Origin: Goekera deserti
GTDB taxonomy: Bacteria > Actinomycetota > Actinomycetes > Mycobacteriales > Geodermatophilaceae
Length of the DNA stretch: 64,000 bases
NCBI RefSeq assembly: GCF_010685995.1
Contig: NZ_JAAGWK010000010.1
Coordinates: 124,001-188,000 of the forward strand
Direction of reading: 5' to 3'
The position numbers and the translations under genes were made by a program. This document shows positions 17,696 to 26,922 of this stretch, one piece after another. Each line of letters starts with the position of its first letter. Position 1 is the stretch's first letter. The notes below the pieces were generated by a model. That model was not told the DNA's origin and ran no database searches. It saw only the letters and a program-made list of their open reading frames with translations.

Positions 17696-18670
17696 ATGGA
17701 GTACACCCGCCTCGGCAGCACCGGCCTGCAGGTCTCCCGCATCTGCCTCGGGATGATGAGCTTCGGCGACCCCGCGCGGGGCACGCACCCGTGGAGCCTG
17801 CCGGAGGAGCACAGCCGCCGGCTCATCGAGCAGGCGCTGGCCGCCGGGATCACCTTCTTCGACACCGCGAACGTCTACTCCGACGGGTCCAGCGAGGAGA
17901 TCACCGGCCGGGCGCTGCGCGACTTCGCCCAGCGGGACGACGTCGTCCTGGCCACCAAGGTGCACGGCCGGATGCGGCCCGGCCCGAACGGGGCGGGCCT
18001 GTCCCGCAAGGCCGTCCTGGCCGAGCTCGACGCGAGCCTGCGCCGGCTCGGCACCGAGTACGTCGACCTCTACCAGGTGCACCGCTGGGACCCGGCCACG
18101 CCGATCGAGGAGACGCTCGAGGCGCTGGACGCCTGCGTGCGGTCGGGCAAGGTGCGCTACCTCGGCGCCTCCTCCATGTGGGCCTGGCAGTTCAGCAAGG
18201 CGCTCCACACCGCCGGCGAGCACGGCTGGCACCGCTTCGTGTCCATGCAGGACCACTACAACCTGCTCAACCGCGAGGAGGAGCGGGAGATGCACCCGCT
18301 GTGCCTGGACCAGGGCGTGGGCGTCATCCCGTGGAGCCCGCTGGCCCGCGGGAAGCTGACCCGCGACTGGTCGCAGCGCACCGCCCGCTCGGAGACCGAC
18401 GAGTTCGGCCGCCGGCTCTACGACGAGGCGAGCGACCCGGCGATCGTCGCGCGGGTGGCCGAGGTCGCGCAGGAGCGCGGCGTGCCGCGGGCGCAGGTCG
18501 CGCTCGCCTGGCTGCTGACCAAGCCGGTGGTCAGCGCCCCCATCGTCGGCGTGACCCGGGACCAGCACCTCGACGACGCCGTCGCCGCGGTCGGTCTGCG
18601 GCTGACCCCGGAGGAGGTCGAGCGACTGGAGGAGCCCTACACGCCGCACGCCGTCGCCGGCTTCGGCTGA
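17696..18670 (+). CDS. Aldo/keto reductase
   Basis: A 324-residue NADPH-dependent oxidoreductase with an (alpha/beta)8 barrel. It opens with YTRLGSTGLQVSRICLG; the tetrad is seen as Asp in FFDTANVYSDG, Tyr in the same segment, Lys in LATKVHG and His in YQVHRWD. APIVGVTRDQHLDDAV near the C-terminus is the cofactor loop. The start is ATG 17696 with GGAGG upstream; longer frames in the same phase are antisense to the regulator gene. It is most like the YhdN/Tas-like group that reduces aldehydes and ketones. Confidence 0.93.
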   Translation: MEYTRLGSTGLQVSRICLGMMSFGDPARGTHPWSLPEEHSRRLIEQALAAGITFFDTANVYSDGSSEEITGRALRDFAQRDDVVLATKVHGRMRPGPNGAGLSRKAVLAELDASLRRLGTEYVDLYQVHRWDPATPIEETLEALDACVRSGKVRYLGASSMWAWQFSKALHTAGEHGWHRFVSMQDHYNLLNREEEREMHPLCLDQGVGVIPWSPLARGKLTRDWSQRTARSETDEFGRRLYDEASDPAIVARVAEVAQERGVPRAQVALAWLLTKPVVSAPIVGVTRDQHLDDAVAAVGLRLTPEEVERLEEPYTPHAVAGFG

Positions 18671-18693
18671 GCACCCGCCGGACCCGCCCGCGC

Positions 18694-19533
18694 TCAGGGG
18701 TCCAGGCCCACCAGCCGGGCGGACAGGTCCCACAGCTCGGCGGCCCGGCGGTCGTCCCGGCCGGCCATCGACGTCCAGGTGCGGGCCCGGTGCGCGTGGT
18801 GGGCACCGTTGCGCCAGCCGTCCGGCGCGGTGGCCAGCCACACCAGCGTGTCCGCACCCTGCGCCGGGGTGCGGAAGAACGCGGTGAGCGGCGTGCGGAA
18901 GGCCAGCCCGGTGACCCCGCCGGCGCCCGCCCCGAAGTTGGTGGCCACCGCCCCGGGGTCGAAGCAGGTGGCGGTCACGTCCGGCGCCCAGCGCCGCGCG
19001 AGCTCGCGGGTCATGAGCAGGTTTGCCAGCTTGGCCTTCGCGTACGCCCGGGTCGCCAGGTACGGGACCGTGTCCAGCGCCCGCTCCCCGCGCCCCCGCC
19101 GCGTGCCGCCCAGCCAGTGCACGAACGACGCCGTGGTCACCACCCGGCCGCCGGCGGCGCGCAGCGGCTGCTCGAGCAGGCGGGTGAGCAGGTAGGGCGC
19201 CAGGTGGCCGACCTGTAGCGTCCACTCGTTCCCGTCCACGGTCAGCTCCCGGCGCGGGCGGGCAGCGCCGGCGTTGCCCGCCAGCACGTCGATCCGGGGG
19301 TGGTCGTGCAACAGCTGCTCGGCGAGCGCCCGCACGTCGTCCAGCCGGGCGAAGTCGCACACGTGCCACTCCACCCCCAGCTCGGCGGCCACGGCGGCGG
19401 TCTTCACCGGGGAGCGGCCGACCACCACGACCCGGGCCCCGGAGCGGTGCAGCCGGCGGGCGGCGGCGGCACCGATGCCGTCACTGGCCCCGGTGACCAC
19501 CACCACCGGCCCGGGCTCGTCGTCCCCGGTCAC
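18694..19533 (-). CDS. Short-chain dehydrogenase/reductase
   Basis: A 279-residue Rossmann-fold enzyme. The cofactor loop is VVTGASDGIGAA, the NNAG-type motif is LAGNAGAA, and the catalytic residues are Ser in TTASFVHW and YxxxK in RAYAKAK. The C-terminal region is like retinol dehydrogenase-type SDRs. GTG 19533 is the start; it follows the deazaflavin-type gene by 13 bp on the same strand, so the two probably form an operon. Confidence 0.9.
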   Translation of the reverse strand: MTGDDEPGPVVVVTGASDGIGAAAARRLHRSGARVVVVGRSPVKTAAVAAELGVEWHVCDFARLDDVRALAEQLLHDHPRIDVLAGNAGAARPRRELTVDGNEWTLQVGHLAPYLLTRLLEQPLRAAGGRVVTTASFVHWLGGTRRGRGERALDTVPYLATRAYAKAKLANLLMTRELARRWAPDVTATCFDPGAVATNFGAGAGGVTGLAFRTPLTAFFRTPAQGADTLVWLATAPDGWRNGAHHAHRARTWTSMAGRDDRRAAELWDLSARLVGLDP

Positions 19534-19546
19534 GCCGGGGCCGGGT

Positions 19547-19993
19547 TCACGTCGCGCGCTCGACCAGCACGACGGGGATCTCCCGGTCGGTCTTGCGCTG
19601 GTAGTCGGCGTAGTCGGGGAATGCCGCGACCGCCCGCTCCCACCAGATCGCCTTCTCCTCGCCGGTGATCTCCCGGGCGACGCCGTCCCACACCTCGGCG
19701 CCGTCCTGGACGGTGACCTGGTCGGGGTGCTTCGTGACGTTGAAGTACCAGGTCGGGTGCTTGGGGGCACCGCCCTGCGAGGCGACCATGGCGTAGACGC
19801 CGTCGTGCTCCACCCTCATCAGCGGGTTCTTGCGCACCTTCCCGCTCTTTGCACCGCGGGTGGTGAAGACGACCACGGGCTCGGGGCGGCCCGGGAGGGT
19901 GTTCGCCTCCTGGCCGTTGGTGCGCTCGTAGGCCTCCACCTGGTCGCGGACCCACTTCTCCGGACTCGGCTCGTACTCACCCTCGACTGGCAT
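19547..19993 (-). CDS. Deazaflavin (F420)-dependent nitroreductase-family protein
   Basis: A 148-residue Ddn-like protein with a split beta-barrel that binds reduced F420. Signature features are [20 protein letters not shown] near residues 40-60, [13 protein letters not shown] near 75-88 and the C-terminal [18 protein letters not shown]. The family reduces quinones and related molecules in mycobacteria and relatives. ATG 19993 is the start. It fits other F420-type proteins in the window (24193 and 44994). Confidence 0.92.
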   Translation of the reverse strand: MPVEGEYEPSPEKWVRDQVEAYERTNGQEANTLPGRPEPVVVFTTRGAKSGKVRKNPLMRVEHDGVYAMVASQGGAPKHPTWYFNVTKHPDQVTVQDGAEVWDGVAREITGEEKAIWWERAVAAFPDYADYQRKTDREIPVVLVERAT

Positions 19994-20071
19994 GCCCCGA
20001 GCCTAGGACGCCGGGACGTCGGACGGGTGGGGCAGTCTGGGCGCGCCACCACCGACCGGGACGAGGACACG

Positions 20072-21658
20072 ATGGACACCAGCAGCACCGCCACCGCGAC
20101 CACCATCGCCGCCGGCTACGCCTTCGACGGGCCCGCGCTGGAGCTCGGGTCGGTGGTGCACGGCGGTTCGCCGCACCCCGAGGCCCAGGTGCGGCTGCCG
20201 CTGTCGATGGCCACCCGGCACGGGCTGATCGCCGGCGCGACCGGCACCGGTAAGACGAAGACGCTGCAGCTGCTCACCGAGCAGCTGTCCGCGGCCGGCG
20301 TCCCGGTGGTGGTGGCCGACGTCAAGGGCGACCTCGCCGGGCTGGCCCAGGCCGGCCCGCCCGGTGACCGGGTGACCCGGCGCGCCGCGGACACCGGCGA
20401 CGACTGGACACCGACCGGTTTCCCGGTGGAGTTCCTGGCCCTGGGTGGCCTGGGCAGCGGGGTGCCGGTGCGGGCCAGCGTCACCTCGTTCGGGCCGCTG
20501 CTGCTGAGCAAGGTGCTGCAGCTCAACGCCACCCAGGAGAGCTCGCTGGGGCTGGTCTTCCACCACGCCGACCGGGCCGGGCTGCCGCTGCTGGACCTCG
20601 AGGACCTGCGCGCGGTGATCAGCTGGCTGGTCAGCGCCGAGGGCAAGGGCGACCTGGAGGGGCTCGGCGGGCTGTCCAAGGCCACCGCCGGGGTCATCCT
20701 GCGCAACCTGATCGCGCTGGAGGACCTGGGCGGCGACGTCTTCTTCGGCGAGCCCGAGTGGGAGACGGCCGACCTGATGCGGGTGGCCCCGGACGGACGC
20801 GGCGTCGTCAGCTGCGTGGAGCTGGTGGCCGTGCAGGACCGGCCGGCCCTGTTCTCCACGTTCCTCATGTGGCTGCTGGCCGAGCTGTTCGAGGAGCTGC
20901 CCGAGGTCGGCGAGGTGGAGAAGCCCAAGCTGGTGTTCTTCTTCGACGAGGCGCACCTGCTCTTCGCCGGGGCCAGCAAGGGCTTCCTGGAGTCGGTGAC
21001 CCAGACGGTGCGGCTGATCCGCTCCAAGGGCGTCGGCATCTTCTTCGTCACCCAGAACCCCACCGACGTGCCGACGCCGGTGCTCGGCCAGCTCGGCAAC
21101 CGGGTGCAGCACGCCCTGCGCGCCTTCACCCCGGACGACGCCGACGCGCTGAAGAAGACGGTGAAGACCTACCCGACGAGCACCGACTACGACATCGCCG
21201 AGACGCTCACCTCGCTGGGCACCGGGGAGGCGGTGGTGACGGTGCTCAGCGAGCGCGGGGCACCGACGCCGGTCGCCTGGACGATGCTGCGCCCGCCCCG
21301 GTCCACCATGGGCCCGCTCGACCCGGCGGTGCTGCAGCAGGCGGTGGCGGCCTCGCCGCTGCAGGCCCGCTACGGGGTGGCCGTGGACCGGGACTCCGCG
21401 CACGAGCGGATCGCCGCCCGGATGGCCCCGCCCGCACCCCCGCCGACGCCGGCACCGCCTCGCACTCCGGCGCCGAGGGCCGAGGCCCCGGAGCCACGGC
21501 CCCGGCCGGCACCGCGCAGCCGCCCGGAGCCCGCCGACGACGGCGTGCTGGGCGACGTGCTGCAGTCCTCGGCGTTCAAGGCGTTCGCCCGGTCGGCCGC
21601 CTCGGCGCTGGGCCGGGAGCTCACCCGCGGGCTGTTCGGCACCCGGCGGCGGCGGTGA
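20072..21658 (+). CDS. HerA-like ATPase (DUF853 family)
   Basis: A 528-residue P-loop ATPase. Walker A is GATGTGKTKT near residue 56 and Walker B is LVFFFDEAHLLF near 290; a conserved GVGIFFVTQNPTDVP follows. The C-terminus has a Pro/Ala/Arg-rich linker and a short hydrophobic end ALGRELTRGLFG. The family is widespread and poorly understood; it is related to HerA/FtsK translocases. ATG 20072 is the start. Its stop overlaps the SIMPL gene start (GTGA). Confidence 0.9.
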   Translation: MDTSSTATATTIAAGYAFDGPALELGSVVHGGSPHPEAQVRLPLSMATRHGLIAGATGTGKTKTLQLLTEQLSAAGVPVVVADVKGDLAGLAQAGPPGDRVTRRAADTGDDWTPTGFPVEFLALGGLGSGVPVRASVTSFGPLLLSKVLQLNATQESSLGLVFHHADRAGLPLLDLEDLRAVISWLVSAEGKGDLEGLGGLSKATAGVILRNLIALEDLGGDVFFGEPEWETADLMRVAPDGRGVVSCVELVAVQDRPALFSTFLMWLLAELFEELPEVGEVEKPKLVFFFDEAHLLFAGASKGFLESVTQTVRLIRSKGVGIFFVTQNPTDVPTPVLGQLGNRVQHALRAFTPDDADALKKTVKTYPTSTDYDIAETLTSLGTGEAVVTVLSERGAPTPVAWTMLRPPRSTMGPLDPAVLQQAVAASPLQARYGVAVDRDSAHERIAARMAPPAPPPTPAPPRTPAPRAEAPEPRPRPAPRSRPEPADDGVLGDVLQSSAFKAFARSAASALGRELTRGLFGTRRRR

Positions 21659-22317
21659 CCGGGCTGCCGGCGCCGCTGCCGCGGGTGGTGGTGCAGGGCC
21701 AGGCGGAGCGCTCGGTGCCGCCGGACACGGCCGTGGTCACGGTCACCGTGGGGGCCCGCGAGCGCGGCCGGGAGCAGGCCATGGCCGAGCTCGCCGAGCG
21801 GCAGCAGGCCGTGCTCGACCTGCTCACCGCCCGGGCCGACGTGGTCGGCGAGCACGCCACGGAGTCCGTGTGGGTCTCCCCCGCGCACGCCGAGGACGGG
21901 TCCGGTCGGGTCGTCGGGCACCTCGCCCAGCTGTCCACCCGGGTGCGGCTGGACGACGTCGACGCCGTCGGCGCGTTCCTGCTCACCGCCGGGGCGCTGG
22001 CCGGGGTCTCGGTGCACGGGCCGCAGTGGCAGCTGCGGGCGGCCGAGGAGGTGCACGCAGAGGTGCGGGAGCTCGCCGTCCTGGACGCCGTCGCCCGGGC
22101 CCGCGCGCACGCCCGGACGATGGGCACCGAGCTCGCCGATCTCGTCGAGCTGCGGGACGTGCCCGGCGCGCGGGGTGGTGCCGAGCGCTGGGCCGTCCAG
22201 GCGGCGCCCGCCTCGGGCGGAGGGCTGGACGTGGAGCCGGGCAGCCAGCAGGTGCGCGCCCAGGTGGAGATGACGTTCACCGTGCAGCAGCCGGACCTGA
22301 CGGCCCTCGGCCGCTGA
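21655..22317 (+). CDS. SIMPL-domain (DUF541) protein
   Basis: A 220-residue protein with the DUF541 core VVVQGQAERSVPPDTAVVTVTVGARERG, and a C-terminal EPGSQQVRAQVEMTFTV strand. Unlike many relatives it shows no signal peptide, so it may be cytosolic. The family has unknown biochemistry (one member helps resist oxidative stress). It is coupled to the HerA-like gene. Confidence 0.88.
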   Translation: MTGLPAPLPRVVVQGQAERSVPPDTAVVTVTVGARERGREQAMAELAERQQAVLDLLTARADVVGEHATESVWVSPAHAEDGSGRVVGHLAQLSTRVRLDDVDAVGAFLLTAGALAGVSVHGPQWQLRAAEEVHAEVRELAVLDAVARARAHARTMGTELADLVELRDVPGARGGAERWAVQAAPASGGGLDVEPGSQQVRAQVEMTFTVQQPDLTALGR

Positions 22318-22394
22318 CCCGCCGCCGAGGTGCGGCCGGTCCCGGGAACGGTCACCCTGGGGGACCTGTCCCGAGACCCGGAGGTCACCCCGGC

Positions 22395-23330
22395 ATGCGC
22401 TACAACGAAGGCATCGACCTCGACACGTCCGACGTCCAGGACCGCCGCGGCGGGGGCGGCGGCTTCGGCGGCGGGCGGGGCGTGGCCGTCGGCGGCGGCG
22501 GGCTCGGTCTGGTCGGGCTGGTCGTGGTCGTGCTGATCCAGGTGCTCGGCGGTGGCGACGGCGGCACCGGCACCGGCACCGGGGGCAACGGGCTGTCCGG
22601 CACCCTCGGCGGGCTGAGCCAGGGCCAGACCGCCGACAACACGCAGCTGGAGCAGCAGTGCCAGGACAGCGGGGACGCCAACACCTCGCTGGACTGCGCC
22701 ATCGCCGCCGACATCGACTCCATCCAGGACTACTGGGAACAGACGCTGCAGGGATACCAGCGCACCGAGACCGTGTTCTTCAGCGACCAGGTGCAGACCT
22801 CCTGCGGCGGGGCGACCAGCGGCTCGGGGCCGTTCTACTGCCCGGCCGACCAGCTGGTGTACATCGACCTGACCTTCTTCGACACGCTGCGCACCGACTT
22901 CGGCGCCGAGGGCGGGCTGTTCGTCGACGCCTACGTGCTGGCCCACGAGTACGGCCACCACGTGCAGAACCTGATGGGCACCAACCAGCAGGTGCAGCAG
23001 GGCGAGACCGGCCCCACCAGCGGCACCGTGCGGCTGGAGCTGCAGGCCGACTGCTACGCCGGCACCTGGGCCAACCACGCCGAGACGGTGCCCGACGAGT
23101 CGGGCCGGCCGCTGATCGCCGAGATCACCGACGACGACATCGCCCGGGCCCTGGACGCCGCCGGGCGCATCGGCGACGACTTCATCCAGGAGAACCTGGG
23201 CGGTGGCACGGTCGACCAGGACTCCTTCACCCACGGCTCCAGCGAGCAGCGGCAGAAGTGGTTCACCACCGGCTACCAGACCGGTGACCCGGCACGGTGC
23301 GACACCTTCGCCACCGACGACCTCGGCTGA
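22395..23330 (+). CDS. Neutral zinc metallopeptidase, YpfJ family
   Basis: A 311-residue membrane-anchored peptidase. It starts with RYNEGIDLDTSDVQDRRG (conserved in the family), a Gly-rich stretch and one helix at about 33-52. The catalytic domain carries HEYGHHVQ (zinc His residues and general base Glu) near residue 180 and the third ligand Glu in LELQADCYAG. Conserved cysteines lie in TSCGGATSGSGPFYC. The peptidase domain should face outside. The start is ATG 22395. Confidence 0.92.
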   Translation: MRYNEGIDLDTSDVQDRRGGGGGFGGGRGVAVGGGGLGLVGLVVVVLIQVLGGGDGGTGTGTGGNGLSGTLGGLSQGQTADNTQLEQQCQDSGDANTSLDCAIAADIDSIQDYWEQTLQGYQRTETVFFSDQVQTSCGGATSGSGPFYCPADQLVYIDLTFFDTLRTDFGAEGGLFVDAYVLAHEYGHHVQNLMGTNQQVQQGETGPTSGTVRLELQADCYAGTWANHAETVPDESGRPLIAEITDDDIARALDAAGRIGDDFIQENLGGGTVDQDSFTHGSSEQRQKWFTTGYQTGDPARCDTFATDDLG

Positions 23331-23361
23331 CGCCCACGCGCGGTAGGGCAGGCTGCGGGGC

Positions 23362-24147
23362 ATGCGCACAGCCGACCTGACCACCGCCGTCGACGGGCAC
23401 GTCGCCGTGCTCACCGTCGACCGCGCCGCCAAGCGCAACGCCATGACCTCGGCGATGTGGGCCGCGGTGCCCGCGCTGCTGGACGAGCTCGCCGCCGACC
23501 CCCGGGTGCGGGTGCTGCTGGTCACCGGCGCGGGCCCGAGCTTCTGCGCCGGTGCCGACATCGCCGAGCTGCTCGGCGGGCCGGACCCGGCCGACCCGAT
23601 GGCCGAGCTGCGCGCGCACAACCTGGCCGCGCAGGCGGCGTTGCGGGCGTTCCCCACCCCGACGATCGCGGTGGTGCGGGGGCACTGCATCGGTGGGGGC
23701 ATCGAGCTCGCGGCCAGCTGCGACCTGCGCTTCACCGACGACACCGGGGTGTTCGGCGTGACCCCGGCGAAGGTCGGTGTGGTCTACGCGCCGGCACCGA
23801 CCCGCGCACTGATCGACCTGGTCGGCCCCGCCACCGCCAAGTACCTGCTGTTCAGCGGGGAGCTGCTGGACGCCGCGGAGGCGCTGCGCACCGGGCTGGT
23901 GGACCGGCTGCTCCCGGCCGCCGACCTGGACGCCGAGGTGCGCCGGTTCGCCGACGTGCTGGCCACCCGGTCGGCGCTGAGCCAGCGGGCCACCAAGGAG
24001 ATCGTCGGTGAGCTCATGGCCGGCCGGGACGCCGGGCCGGTGGCCGCCGGCTGGTTCACCGAGACCATCGCCAGCGGCGAGCTGGCCGAGGGCGTCGCCG
24101 CCTTCGCCGGCCGTCGCCCGCCGGCCTTCGGCTGGACCGGCCGCTGA
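23362..24147 (+). CDS. Enoyl-CoA hydratase/isomerase-family protein
   Basis: A 261-residue crotonase-fold protein. The oxyanion-hole motifs are present (AGADIAELLG and GHCIGGGIELAASCDLRF), with the first catalytic Glu in GIELA. The place of the second Glu (PE in crotonase) reads TPAKVGVV, so this is unlikely to be a standard hydratase and may be an isomerase or another acyl-CoA enzyme. ATG 23362 is the start. Neighbours give no pathway. Confidence 0.85.
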   Translation: MRTADLTTAVDGHVAVLTVDRAAKRNAMTSAMWAAVPALLDELAADPRVRVLLVTGAGPSFCAGADIAELLGGPDPADPMAELRAHNLAAQAALRAFPTPTIAVVRGHCIGGGIELAASCDLRFTDDTGVFGVTPAKVGVVYAPAPTRALIDLVGPATAKYLLFSGELLDAAEALRTGLVDRLLPAADLDAEVRRFADVLATRSALSQRATKEIVGELMAGRDAGPVAAGWFTETIASGELAEGVAAFAGRRPPAFGWTGR

Positions 24148-24192
24148 CACCGGCCGGGAACACCGGGGCGCCGTCCGGTGATTGAGCAGGGC

Positions 24193-24858
24193 ATGACGAC
24201 TGTGGGCATCATCGGCGCCGGCAACATCGGCGCAGCACTGGCCAAGATCTCCCTGGACGCCGGCTACGACGTGGTCATCGCCAACTCGCGGGGCCCGGAG
24301 ACGCTGGGCGACCTGGTCGCCGAGCTCGGCGCCCGGGAGACCAGCAGGGCCACGGCACGGGCCGCCACCGCCGCGGAGGCGGGTGCGGCCGGCGACCTCG
24401 TGGTGGTGACCGTGCCGCTGAAGAACGTGCCGGACCTGCCGGTCGAGCCGCTGGCCGGCAAGGTGGTCATCGACACCAACAACTACTACCCGGAGCGGGA
24501 CGGCCACATCGCCGCCCTGGACGACGAGACCACCACCACCGCCGAGCTGCTGCAGGCCCACCTGCCGACGTCCACCGTGGTGAAGGCCTTCAACCACATC
24601 TACTCCGAGCACCTGGTCACCAAGCGCTCCCCCAGCGGCACCCCGCATCGCCGGGCGCTGGCCATCGCCGGTGACCTGCCGGCCGCGAAGACCGTGGTGG
24701 GCAGCTACATCGACGACCTCGGCTTCGACGTCCTGGACCTGGGTCCGCTCGCCGAGGGCTGGCGCATCCAGCGGGACACCCCCGGCTACGGCCCCGAGTA
24801 CGACGTCGACCAGCTGCGCCAGGCCACGGAGGCCGCGAAGCGCTACCGCGACATGTGA
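24193..24858 (+). CDS. NADP-binding oxidoreductase (F420H2:NADP / pyrroline reductase-like)
   Basis: A 221-residue NAD(P)-binding protein opening VGIIGAGNIGAALAK and followed by a VIANSRGPETL strand with Ser-Arg for NADPH. VIDTNNYYPERDG and VVKAFNHIYSEHL are conserved in the F420-dependent NADP reductase-like group. The start is ATG 24193. It may transfer hydride between NADPH and F420, but specific F420 contacts cannot be judged by eye. Confidence 0.82.
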   Translation: MTTVGIIGAGNIGAALAKISLDAGYDVVIANSRGPETLGDLVAELGARETSRATARAATAAEAGAAGDLVVVTVPLKNVPDLPVEPLAGKVVIDTNNYYPERDGHIAALDDETTTTAELLQAHLPTSTVVKAFNHIYSEHLVTKRSPSGTPHRRALAIAGDLPAAKTVVGSYIDDLGFDVLDLGPLAEGWRIQRDTPGYGPEYDVDQLRQATEAAKRYRDM

Positions 24859-24877
24859 GCTGCTGCGGCAGCGCGGG

Positions 24878-25723
24878 TCAGCGCGCTGCCAACGCCTCGT
24901 CGTCGGAGGCGACCGCGGCGTTCCAGTCGCGCTTCTCCGCCTGCCAGCGGTCCTCGGTGCTGCCCAGCCGCCAGTAGCCGGAGACCGACATGAGCTCGCG
25001 CGGCACCTGCAGATCGGCGCGGACGAAGCGACGCAGCTCCCGCACGAAACCGGCCTCGCCGTGCACGAACACGTGCGGCGTGCCCGACGGCAGGGCCGCC
25101 GACCGCACCGTGGCTGCCAGCGCCGCACCCACCGGCCCGTCCCCGCGCAGCACCCAGGTCAGCTCGACGCCGGGGGCCGGCACCAGCGGCTGCTGCTCGG
25201 CGGCGTCGGCGACCTCCACGAAGACCTTCGCGGCGGCACCGGCCGGGATGCGCGGCAGCGCCGCGGCGATCGCCGGCAGGGCGCTCTCGTCGCCGGCCAG
25301 CAGGTGCCAGTCGGCGTCCGCGCTCGGCGCGTAGGCACCGCCCGGACCGAAGAACTGCACGAGGTCGCCCGGCCGCGCCGAGGCAGCCCACGGGCCGGCC
25401 AGGCCGGTGTCCCCGTGGTGCACGAAGTCCAGCGTCAGCTCACCGGCGACCGCGTCCCACTGCCGCACCGTGTAGGTGCGCGTCACCGGCCACTGCTCGC
25501 GAGGCAGCCGCTCCTGCAGTTCCGCCGGGTCGAACGGCGCCCGGTAGCCGGCACCGGCCGGCGGGAACAGCAGCTTCACGTAGTGGTCGGTGAACTCACC
25601 CGCCGGGAAGCCGGCCAGGCCCTCGCCACCCAGCACGACCCGGACCATGTGCGGGGTCAGCCGCTCGGTGCGGACGACCTGGGCCAGCCGGGCCACCCGC
25701 TTCGGCCGCGCTGCCTGCGTCAT
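24878..25723 (-). CDS. Siderophore-interacting protein (ferric reductase)
   Basis: A 281-residue FAD-dependent ferric-siderophore reductase of the ViuB/SIP family. RTYTVRQWD (FAD isoalloxazine site), FVHHGDTGLAGPWA and a C-terminal SGYWRLG are diagnostic. It releases iron from imported siderophores in the cytoplasm, fitting the binding protein at 15065. An iron box lies 44-62 bp upstream of ATG 25723, so the two genes probably share iron control. Confidence 0.93.
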   Translation of the reverse strand: MTQAARPKRVARLAQVVRTERLTPHMVRVVLGGEGLAGFPAGEFTDHYVKLLFPPAGAGYRAPFDPAELQERLPREQWPVTRTYTVRQWDAVAGELTLDFVHHGDTGLAGPWAASARPGDLVQFFGPGGAYAPSADADWHLLAGDESALPAIAAALPRIPAGAAAKVFVEVADAAEQQPLVPAPGVELTWVLRGDGPVGAALAATVRSAALPSGTPHVFVHGEAGFVRELRRFVRADLQVPRELMSVSGYWRLGSTEDRWQAEKRDWNAAVASDDEALAAR

Positions 25724-25766
25724 GCGGGGCTCCTCGCTGTCGTAGCCGACACCCGCTCGACACGGG

Positions 25767-25785
25767 TGAGGGAAGGCTTGCCTGA
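25767..25785 (-). promoter_or_regulatory. Second DtxR/IdeR-like iron box
   Basis: TGAGGGAAGGCTTGCCTGA (plus-strand reading) matches 13 of 19 positions of the iron-box consensus and keeps the AGG, AGGCT and CCT cores. It is placed upstream of the siderophore-interacting protein gene, and the first such box in the window also precedes an iron gene. Confidence 0.68.
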
Positions 25786-26040
25786 GCTGCTCACCATCAG
25801 CTTACGGGGAGATCTCTGTTTCGACCCGCCCCCGGCCCGGGTACCCGAGGTCTCACGAGACGCAACCACTCAGCCCCGGTGGACGTGAGCGCGGCAGGTC
25901 CTCGCACCGGCCCCTCCACGCCCTCTTGCCCTCGACAGCGCCGGCACGGATGCCGCGCCACGAGGTGAGACGACACGTACCCATCCTCACCCAGGGTGGA
26001 TCGCGGTCGCACCGACCACGACGCACGCCGAGGAGGAAGC
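25786..26040. other. Intergenic, probable promoter of stress operon
   Basis: This 255-bp stretch separates divergent genes. Apart from the iron box just before it, it shows no coding potential or strong hairpin. It should contain the promoter of the operon starting at 26041; an AGGAGGA ribosome site is seen just before that ATG. Confidence 0.5.
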
Positions 26041-26922
26041 ATGACGCACAGCCAGATCGACAGCACCTACTCGACCACCACCACGACCGACACCGGTGCC
26101 GCCCCCGTCAGCCAGGGGACCAGCAGCCCGAACACCACCACCGACGTCGCGAAGGACGAGGCCCGCAACGTCGGCCAGACCGCCGCGAACGCCGGCAGCC
26201 AGGTGGCGGCCACCGCCGCGGACGAGGCCAAGCACGTCGCCGGCGAGGCGAAGGCCCAGGCCACCAACGTGATCGGCCAGGGTCGCCAGCAGGTCACCCA
26301 GCAGGTGCAAACGCAGGCCAAGAACGGCCAGCAGAAGGCCGTCCAGAGCATCAGCGCCCTGGCGTCCGAGCTGCGCACCATGGCCGAGGGCGGCCAGCCG
26401 TCCTCCGGTCCGGCCACCGACATAGTGCGCCAGGCCACCGACAAGCTGGACGAGGTCGCGCACTGGATCGAGTCCCGCGAGCCGGGTGACCTCGTCGAGG
26501 AGGTCCGCAGCTTCGCTCGTCGCCGTCCCGGTGCCTTCCTGCTCGGTGCCGCCGTCGCCGGTGTGCTCGCCGGCCGGCTGACCAGCGGCGTCGTGTCCGC
26601 GCACAAGGACAGCTCCCCGTCCGGCACCAGCGGCACCGCGCCCCGCCAGGGCCTGGGCGCGCCGAGCCAGCAGGGCAACTGGGTCGAGGAGACCTACACG
26701 CCGGAGACGTCGTCCTACGCCACCGCCGGGACCCAGGCGTACGGCCAGGCCACCCCGGCCCACGGCCAGGCCTACGAGACGGGCTACACCGAGACGACGA
26801 CCGGCTCCGTGCCGCCGCCGCCGTACGGCACCGTGCCCCCGGCCGGCAGCGTCGTGCCGCCGACCACCCCGTCCGGCTGGGACGACCCGCAGCGCGGGCT
26901 CGGCCAGGGCGGCCAGCAGTGA
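26041..26922 (+). CDS. LEA-like hydrophilic protein with membrane segment
   Basis: A 293-residue protein with no clear named family. Residues 35-110 are rich in Ala, Lys, Gln and Asp with repeated DEAxxxxxxA patterns (for example KDEARNVGQTAANAG and DEAKHVAGEAKAQA), like group 3 LEA proteins that form amphipathic helices on drying. Around 165-190 RRRPGAFLLGAAVAGVLAGRL is a membrane segment of the type seen in YqjD/ElaB-like proteins. The C-terminal third is Gly/Pro/Tyr/Thr-rich and probably disordered. The start is ATG 26041. It overlaps the next gene by four bases. Role inferred: envelope protection under desiccation or osmotic stress. Confidence 0.78.
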   Translation: MTHSQIDSTYSTTTTTDTGAAPVSQGTSSPNTTTDVAKDEARNVGQTAANAGSQVAATAADEAKHVAGEAKAQATNVIGQGRQQVTQQVQTQAKNGQQKAVQSISALASELRTMAEGGQPSSGPATDIVRQATDKLDEVAHWIESREPGDLVEEVRSFARRRPGAFLLGAAVAGVLAGRLTSGVVSAHKDSSPSGTSGTAPRQGLGAPSQQGNWVEETYTPETSSYATAGTQAYGQATPAHGQAYETGYTETTTGSVPPPPYGTVPPAGSVVPPTTPSGWDDPQRGLGQGGQQ

